Shown one piece after another: positions 23,602 to 27,596 of a DNA stretch of 27,596 nt. The position numbers were made by a program, and so were the translations under genes. A model generated the notes under the pieces. It saw nothing but the letters and a program-made list of their open reading frames with translations, was not told the origin of the DNA and did not search any database. Positions within the stretch are counted from its first letter, which is position 1. Each line of letters starts with the position of its first letter. The stretch covers positions 1 through 27,596 of the forward strand of contig JBGPFS010000010.1 of NCBI GenBank assembly GCA_041483455.1, written 5' to 3'. The stretch comes from JBGPFS01 sp041483455 (lineage in GTDB: Bacteria; Chloroflexota; Limnocylindria; Limnocylindrales; CSP1-4).

Positions 23602-24829
23602 AGCGCTGGGCGGGGACCGGGTCCGGCAGCACCACGCCCGCCTCCGCCGCCAGGAGCGCCGCCTTGTCGGTCCGCTCCCAGGGCAGGTCGAGGTCGGGCC
23701 GCCCGAAATGCCCGTAGGCCGCCGTCTGGCGGTAGATCGGTCGGCGCAGGTCGAGGGCGTCGATGATGCTGGCGGGCCGGAGGTCGAAGTGGCGCTCGAT
23801 GAGCGCCTGGATCGCCTCGTCGGGGAGCAGACCGGTCCCGAACGACTCGACCGAGAAGCTGATCGGCCGGGCGATCCCGATCCCGTAGGCGACCTCGACC
23901 TCGAAGCGATCGGCGAGCCCGGCCGCAACGACGTTCTTGGCCACCCAGCGGGCGGCATAGGCGGCCGACCGGTCGACCTTCGTCGGATCCTTGCCGCTGA
24001 AGCAGCCGCCGCCGTGGCGGGCCATCCCGCCGTAGCTGTCGACGATGATCTTCCGGCCGGTCAGGCCGGCGTCGCCCATCGGACCCCCGGTCACGAACCG
24101 GCCGGTCGGGTTGACGTGCATGACCGGGTCGACGGCCCGAAGCTCGTGCGGGATCGACGGCAGGATGACCGTCTCGGCGATCTCCGAGCGGAGGCGCTCG
24201 GACCGGACGTCCGGGTCGTGCTGGGCCGCGACGACGACGGTCCGGACCCGCTTCGGGACGCCCCGCTCGTACTCGACCGTGACCTGGGTCTTGCCGTCCG
24301 GCCGGAGGTACTGGAGCTGGCCCGACTTGCGGACCTCGGCCAGGCGGCGGGCCATCCGGTGGGCCAGGGCGATGGGCAGGGGCATCAGCTCGGGGGTCTC
24401 GCGGCAGGCGAAGCCGAACATCATCCCCTGGTCCCCGGCCCCGAGCTCGTGGACCGACGCGCGGTCCTCGCGCACTTCGAGCGCCTCGTCGACTCCCATC
24501 GCGATGTCGGGCGACTGCTCCTTGACGCTGACCAGGGTCCCGCAGGTGAGGTAGTCGAAGCCGTAGTCCGCCTTCGTGTAGCCGATCTCGCGGACCGTCT
24601 CGCGGACGACCGACTGGAAGTCGATGTAGGTGCTGGTCGTGATCTCGCCGAGGACCAGCACGAGCCCGGTGGTGGTGGCGGTCTCGCAGGCGACCCGGGC
24701 ATCGGGGTCGTCCACGATGATCGCGTCGAGGATCGCGTCGCTGATCTGGTCGCACATCTTGTCCGGGTGACCCTCGGTCACCGACTCGGACGTGAACAGG
24801 TACTGCGCGGCGTCGACGATGCTGGTCAT
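23600..24829 (-). CDS. metK: S-adenosylmethionine synthetase
   Basis: A 409-residue methionine adenosyltransferase with the complete set of motifs: TSESVTEGHPDKMCDQISD (His21 and Asp23 at the active site), GAGDQGMMFG (130-139, ATP binding), GGGCFSGKDPTKVDRS (273-288, the P-loop-like phosphate site) and DSYGG (264-268). It joins ATP and methionine to make SAM, supplying all methylation in the cell. Length is slightly above the usual 380-400. The ATG at 24829 is chosen because the conserved N-terminus starts there; GGGAG lies upstream, and the open frame further 5' is non-conserved. It is preceded by a 440-bp structured untranslated region and, beyond that, ahcY, which removes the product of SAM use. 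Confidence 0.96.
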   Translation of the reverse strand: MTSIVDAAQYLFTSESVTEGHPDKMCDQISDAILDAIIVDDPDARVACETATTTGLVLVLGEITTSTYIDFQSVVRETVREIGYTKADYGFDYLTCGTLVSVKEQSPDIAMGVDEALEVREDRASVHELGAGDQGMMFGFACRETPELMPLPIALAHRMARRLAEVRKSGQLQYLRPDGKTQVTVEYERGVPKRVRTVVVAAQHDPDVRSERLRSEIAETVILPSIPHELRAVDPVMHVNPTGRFVTGGPMGDAGLTGRKIIVDSYGGMARHGGGCFSGKDPTKVDRSAAYAARWVAKNVVAAGLADRFEVEVAYGIGIARPISFSVESFGTGLLPDEAIQALIERHFDLRPASIIDALDLRRPIYRQTAAYGHFGRPDLDLPWERTDKAALLAAEAGVVLPDPVPAQR

Positions 24830-25036
24830 CTGGCTCCCTTCGGCTTCGGGCGGAGGGTAACACCCATCTACGATCGGTCCTTCCGTGGCGACCTGGGTCC
24901 GGTGGCGGGCGCCCATCGCGCCCGGGGCGCGCCGAGCTGGCGTGCAGAACCCGGGTGAATACGCGGCGCGGTCTCGATCGCCCTGCGGTTCGATCACCGC
25001 CTGAAGTCCGGTCTCGATTCCGATTCGCACCGCTTC

Positions 25037-25050
25037 CGAGTCATGGCGGT
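25037..25050 (-). repeat. 14-base direct repeat, copy nearer metK
   Basis: ACCGCCATGACTCG on the minus strand, identical to the copy at 25119-25132 (82-bp period). It lies immediately 3' of the perfect hairpin. Both copies contain an ATG in the sequence CCATGACTCG, but neither opens a conserved reading frame. Confidence 0.7.
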
Positions 25051-25060
25051 CATATCCGAG

Positions 25061-25090
25061 GGCTGATCGAGGCATGCACGTCGATCAGCC
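25061..25090 (-). repeat. Perfect 10-bp inverted repeat (hairpin)
   Basis: GGCTGATCGA and TCGATCAGCC are exact inverted copies separated by ten bases (CGTGCATGCC on the minus strand, itself containing the palindrome GCATGC). The hairpin lies between the two 14-base direct repeats. It could be an RNA stem in the metK leader or a dimeric protein-binding site. Confidence 0.7.
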
Positions 25091-25118
25091 GGTCACCCGG
25101 GCTACGAACGCGCGCCTG

Positions 25119-25132
25119 CGAGTCATGGCGGT
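25119..25132 (-). repeat. 14-base direct repeat, copy nearer ahcY
   Basis: ACCGCCATGACTCG on the minus strand, identical to 25037-25050. On the minus strand it is preceded by CGCGTAGA and followed by a GC-rich stretch leading to the perfect hairpin. No other copy was found by eye in the window. Confidence 0.7.
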
Positions 25133-25252
25133 TCTACGCGGCGACCGGTGAGCGCGGGGCGTGCCTGGACCGGGGCGTGCCTAGACGCGGCGGGCGCCCC
25201 GTCGCGGCGCCGCTGGGGCCGCTGGGGCCGCCGAGGGCGCCGGCGCCGCTTG

Positions 25253-25269
25253 CCCCGGACGGTCCGGGG
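25253..25269 (-). terminator. Hairpin directly after the ahcY stop codon
   Basis: CCCCGGA and TCCGGGG form a perfect 7-bp stem with a 3-base loop, starting at the base after the ahcY TAG. It is terminator-like but no T-run follows on the minus strand, so it might stabilise a 3' end or attenuate read-through into the metK leader. Confidence 0.45.
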
Positions 25270-26547
25270 CTACGTCCCGTGCTGCCAGGAACCGACGTAG
25301 GCGACCTGCTCGGGGGTCATCGGCTCGAGCACGATCCCCAGGGCGGCGAGCTTGAGGCGGGCCACCTCGGCATCGATCGCCTCGGGGACCACGTAGACCC
25401 GCGGCTCGAGCTCCCCGTGGTGGAGCGCCACGTACTCCGCCGAGAGCGCCTGGTTCGCGAAGCTCATGTCCATGACCGCGGCCGGGTGGCCCTCGGCGGC
25501 GCTGAGGTTGACGAGCCGCCCCTCGGCGATGAGATGGAGCCGTTTCCCGCCCAGGTCGAACTCCTGGACGTTCTCGCGGACTTCCCGGACGTGTCCCTCG
25601 GCCATCTCGCGGAGCGCGGTCAGGTCGAGCTCGGCGTCGAAATGGCCGCTGTTGGCCATGATCGCGCCCTCACGCATCGCGGCGAAGTGTTCGCGCCGGA
25701 ACACGTTGAGGTTGCCGGTGGCCGTGACGAACAGCTCGCCCCAGGCCGCCGCCTCCGTATGGGTCATCACGAGGAATCCGTCCATCAGCGCCTCGAGCGC
25801 GCGGACCGGGTCGACCTCGACCACGGCCACGTGCGCGCCGTGGCCGGCCATCCGGGACGCGATCCCCTTGCCGACCCAGCCGTAGCCGGCGACGACGACG
25901 TTCCGCCCCGCGATCAGGATGTTCGTCGCCCGGAGGATCCCGTCGAGGGTCGACTGGCCGGTCCCGTAGCGATTGTCGAACAGGTGCTTGGTCTGGGCCT
26001 CGTTGACGGCGACCACCGGGAAGCCGAGCGCGCCGTCGGCGGCCATCGCCTTGAGCCGGATGACGCCCGTCGTCGTCTCCTCGGTCCCCGCGTAGACCTC
26101 TGCCACCTGGCCCGGTCGTTCGGCGTGGATGAGCGAGACGAGATCGCAGCCGTCGTCCATGGTGAGCTGGGGATGGGTGTCGGCGACGGCGTTGAGGTGC
26201 GCGTAGTACGTGTCGCGGTCCTCGCCGCGCCGGGCGAAGGTCGAGATCCCGTACACGGCCACCAGGGCCGCCGCGACGTCGTCCTTGGTCGAGAGCGGGT
26301 TCGAGGCGGCCAGGACGACCTCGGCCCCGCCGGCCTTGAGCGTCCGCATCAGGTTCGCGGTCTCGGTCGTGACGTGGAGGCAGGCGCCGATCCGGAGGCC
26401 GGCCAGCGGCCGCTCGCGCTCGAACCGCTCGCGGATCAAGCGCAGGACCGGCATCTCACGCTCGGCCCACTCGATCCGGCGGACGCCCTCGGCGGCCAGG
26501 CCGAGGTCGACGACGTCGTGGGCCGGGATCGGAGTCGGGGTGGTCAT
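25270..26547 (-). CDS. ahcY: Adenosylhomocysteinase
   Basis: A 425-residue S-adenosylhomocysteine hydrolase. Recognisable blocks are CLHVTTETANLM (56-67), ASNPLSTKDDVAAAL (81-95), MDDGCDLV (Asp132), EETTTGV (Glu157), NEAQTKHLFDNRYGTGQS (Lys187, Asp191), the NAD-binding GYGWVGKG (221-228) and NSGHFD (His302). It splits SAH into homocysteine and adenosine, relieving product inhibition of methyltransferases. The length and the DDVAAAL wording match the shorter archaeal/Thermotoga-like group that lacks the ~40-residue insert of many mesophilic enzymes. The ATG overlaps the GNAT stop as ATGA. metK lies downstream on the same strand beyond the structured gap. Confidence 0.95.
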   Translation of the reverse strand: MTTPTPIPAHDVVDLGLAAEGVRRIEWAEREMPVLRLIRERFERERPLAGLRIGACLHVTTETANLMRTLKAGGAEVVLAASNPLSTKDDVAAALVAVYGISTFARRGEDRDTYYAHLNAVADTHPQLTMDDGCDLVSLIHAERPGQVAEVYAGTEETTTGVIRLKAMAADGALGFPVVAVNEAQTKHLFDNRYGTGQSTLDGILRATNILIAGRNVVVAGYGWVGKGIASRMAGHGAHVAVVEVDPVRALEALMDGFLVMTHTEAAAWGELFVTATGNLNVFRREHFAAMREGAIMANSGHFDAELDLTALREMAEGHVREVRENVQEFDLGGKRLHLIAEGRLVNLSAAEGHPAAVMDMSFANQALSAEYVALHHGELEPRVYVVPEAIDAEVARLKLAALGIVLEPMTPEQVAYVGSWQHGT

Positions 26548-27428
26548 CGGGGTTTGTTCTCCATGCGGGTCGCCAGGATCCGGCGCAGCGGGCCGGGCAG
26601 GATGGAGAAGCCCGGCCAGGGCGGGGTCGCCCGGTGAACGAGCCGCTCCTCGAAACGGACGTGTTCCTCGTAGCCCAGGCGCCGATAGGCCTGGATCGCG
26701 GGTGGATTGTCGGCCCGGACGTTCAGCACGACCTGGTCGCAGAAGCGGAGGAGCTCGGCCGTGACCGCCCCGGTGGTCGCCGTCGCGAACCCGCGGCCGC
26801 GGAAGTCGGCCTGGGTCAGCACGTTGCCCACGACCGCCAGGCGGGAGGTCGGGCTGATGACGTGCGTGCCGGCCGCGGCCACCAGGCGGCCGCCCACCCG
26901 GATCCCGAAGTAGCAGCCGTCGGCGATGGAGCTGGATGGGAGCCACGAGCCGAAGCCCAGCTGGTAGAGCCGGTTGAGGTCGCCGATCTCGGCGGGCAGG
27001 AGCCGCCGCACCTCGGCCGGGTAGGGCCGGAAGGTGGTCCGGTCGACCCACATCCGGACCATCTGCAAGCCGGGCTCGATGCGGTAGGTCGGCTCGAGCG
27101 CCGAGAGCTGCCCCGCCAGCGCGGCCACGTAGGCCGCCCGCGGCCGAACGACGTCGCGGAGCACGGCCTCGATCCCGTCATTGCGTCCCATCACGAACAA
27201 CGGCTGGGGCGACAGCCCCGAGTACTCCAGCGCGACCGCCACGATCCGGTCGTCCTGGAACGCGGCGCCCCAGCGCGACTTCGCGAACTCGCGGTCGTCG
27301 AGGTCGCAGATCGCGTAGGCGGCGAAGAGCCGATCCTGCTCGAGGAACGTCCGCAGCGCGTCGCGGTCGGTCGTCGATCGGGCGGTGACCGGGTACTCGC
27401 GCCTGGCAGTCGCTGCCACGCTCGCCAT
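26544..27428 (-). CDS. GNAT-family N-acetyltransferase
   Basis: A 294-residue protein with a two-part build. The N-terminal half (about 15-140) looks like a degenerate GNAT-like or DUF region. The C-terminal half is a clear GNAT domain: strand beta-4 (RLAVVGNVLTQADF), the acetyl-CoA pyrophosphate loop RGRGFATATTGAVTAEL (R210-G-R-G), then NVRADNPPAIQAYRRLGYEEH, the usual motif B. It would acetylate a small molecule or protein amine; the substrate is unknown. The ATG shares one base with the stop of the preceding partial gene (TGATG) and its stop overlaps the ahcY start, so it sits inside a coupled three-gene string. Confidence 0.85.
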   Translation of the reverse strand: MASVAATARREYPVTARSTTDRDALRTFLEQDRLFAAYAICDLDDREFAKSRWGAAFQDDRIVAVALEYSGLSPQPLFVMGRNDGIEAVLRDVVRPRAAYVAALAGQLSALEPTYRIEPGLQMVRMWVDRTTFRPYPAEVRRLLPAEIGDLNRLYQLGFGSWLPSSSIADGCYFGIRVGGRLVAAAGTHVISPTSRLAVVGNVLTQADFRGRGFATATTGAVTAELLRFCDQVVLNVRADNPPAIQAYRRLGYEEHVRFEERLVHRATPPWPGFSILPGPLRRILATRMENKPR

Positions 27429-27596
27429 CAGGCCGGAGCCTCGGAGCGAGCGGCGGCCGTACCGGTCAGGCCCGAGGGATCGGGGGCGGCTGCGGGCGCG
27501 GGTCGCGGATCCCCGTCCGCCGCGAAGCCCGCAAAGGCCGGGGTGGGCGCGTCGCTCGCTCGCTTCGCCTGGGTCGCCTCGGCCAGCGAGCGCTCG
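27428..27596 (-). CDS. C-terminal end of an unidentified protein (cut by window edge)
   Basis: The last 55 residues of a protein whose 5' part lies beyond the window, ending in TGA at 27430-27428. The visible tail is Ala/Pro/Asp-rich and of low complexity (it ends RSEAPA), with a short helical start (ERSLAEATQAKRAS). No family can be assigned. The stop shares one base with the GNAT start codon, so the two are probably translated together. Confidence 0.55.
   Translation of the reverse strand, partial: ERSLAEATQAKRASDAPTPAFAGFAADGDPRPAPAAAPDPSGLTGTAAARSEAPA

Larger units (their letters stand above)
24830..25252 (-). other. Structured, repeat-rich untranslated region upstream of metK
   Basis: About 420 bp with no convincing gene; an open frame extending metK upstream to 25075 has no conserved sequence. 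On the minus strand, from 5' to 3', it holds: the palindrome GGCGCCGGCGCC (25247-25236); two copies of AGGCACGCCCCG 16 bp apart (25182-25155); two exact 14-base repeats flanking a perfect 10-bp hairpin (see separate entries); a bulged hairpin formed by GCGGTGATCG and CGATCGAGACCGC (about 24998-24966); and a GC-rich stretch to the metK ribosome-binding site. I see no SAM-I, SAM-II or SAH riboswitch consensus in it. Its location suggests a metK leader. Confidence 0.55.

Noticed and set aside
24830..25075. N-terminal extension of metK in the same frame
   Set aside because: Non-conserved sequence through repeats and hairpins; the MetK N-terminus begins at the ATG at 24829.
25037..25132. CRISPR-like array
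   Set aside because: Only two 14-base repeats with an 82-bp period and a hairpin between; no array and no cas genes.
24830..25252. SAM-I, SAM-II or SAH riboswitch in the metK leader
   Set aside because: None of the conserved blocks of those families that I know could be found on the minus strand, although distant variants cannot be excluded by eye.

Overview
The window is about 27.6 kb of very GC-rich bacterial chromosome, densely packed with ordinary metabolic and transport genes. There are no phage, transposon, CRISPR, rRNA or tRNA signals. GTG/TTG starts, GTGA or ATGA gene overlaps, Ser/Pro/Ala-rich linkers behind lipoprotein cysteines, and an FMN-riboswitch-controlled NMT1-type transporter (the RibXY arrangement described in Chloroflexi) suggest an uncultivated Chloroflexota of the Limnocylindria type. 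A high-GC actinobacterium cannot be excluded from the sequence alone.

Left part (1-5174): a truncated FAD-dependent oxidoreductase is divergent from a GcvT-type aminomethyltransferase. The 239-bp gap between them carries two copies of a ~30-bp operator-like repeat. The aminomethyltransferase is followed by an M20 metallopeptidase and an orphan receiver-like protein, and a class I/II aminotransferase converges on them.

Vitamin B12 uptake (5264-9275, minus strand): a cobalamin riboswitch precedes btuF, btuC and btuD, with a small lipoprotein gene behind them.

Secreted module (9447-12222, plus strand): three tightly spaced genes encode exported or anchored proteins. They are a putative clan-CD (caspase/CHAT-fold) hydrolase, a protein with PepSY/FTP-like features, and an anchored beta-propeller-like protein. 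This is the least familiar part of the window.

Sugar nucleotide block (12230-15702, minus strand): a small SWIM zinc-finger protein, then an overlapping operon of mannose-1-phosphate guanylyltransferase, phosphomannomutase and a stand-alone type II phosphomannose isomerase cupin. Together the operon makes GDP-mannose from fructose-6-phosphate.

Polyamine-type ABC transporter (15793-20283, plus strand): a recognisable promoter followed by potA, potD, potB and potC.

Riboflavin uptake (20356-23511, minus strand): an FMN riboswitch with a clear P1 stem, a hairpin presenting the Shine-Dalgarno sequence next to the start codon, then an ATPase, a permease and an NMT1-type binding lipoprotein. I interpret these as a RibXY-type flavin importer.

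SAM cycle (23586-27596, minus strand): a partial gene, a GNAT acetyltransferase and ahcY are translationally coupled. A 440-bp untranslated region rich in repeats and hairpins follows, then metK. That region matches no riboswitch I recognise and is the best candidate for an undescribed cis-regulatory RNA.
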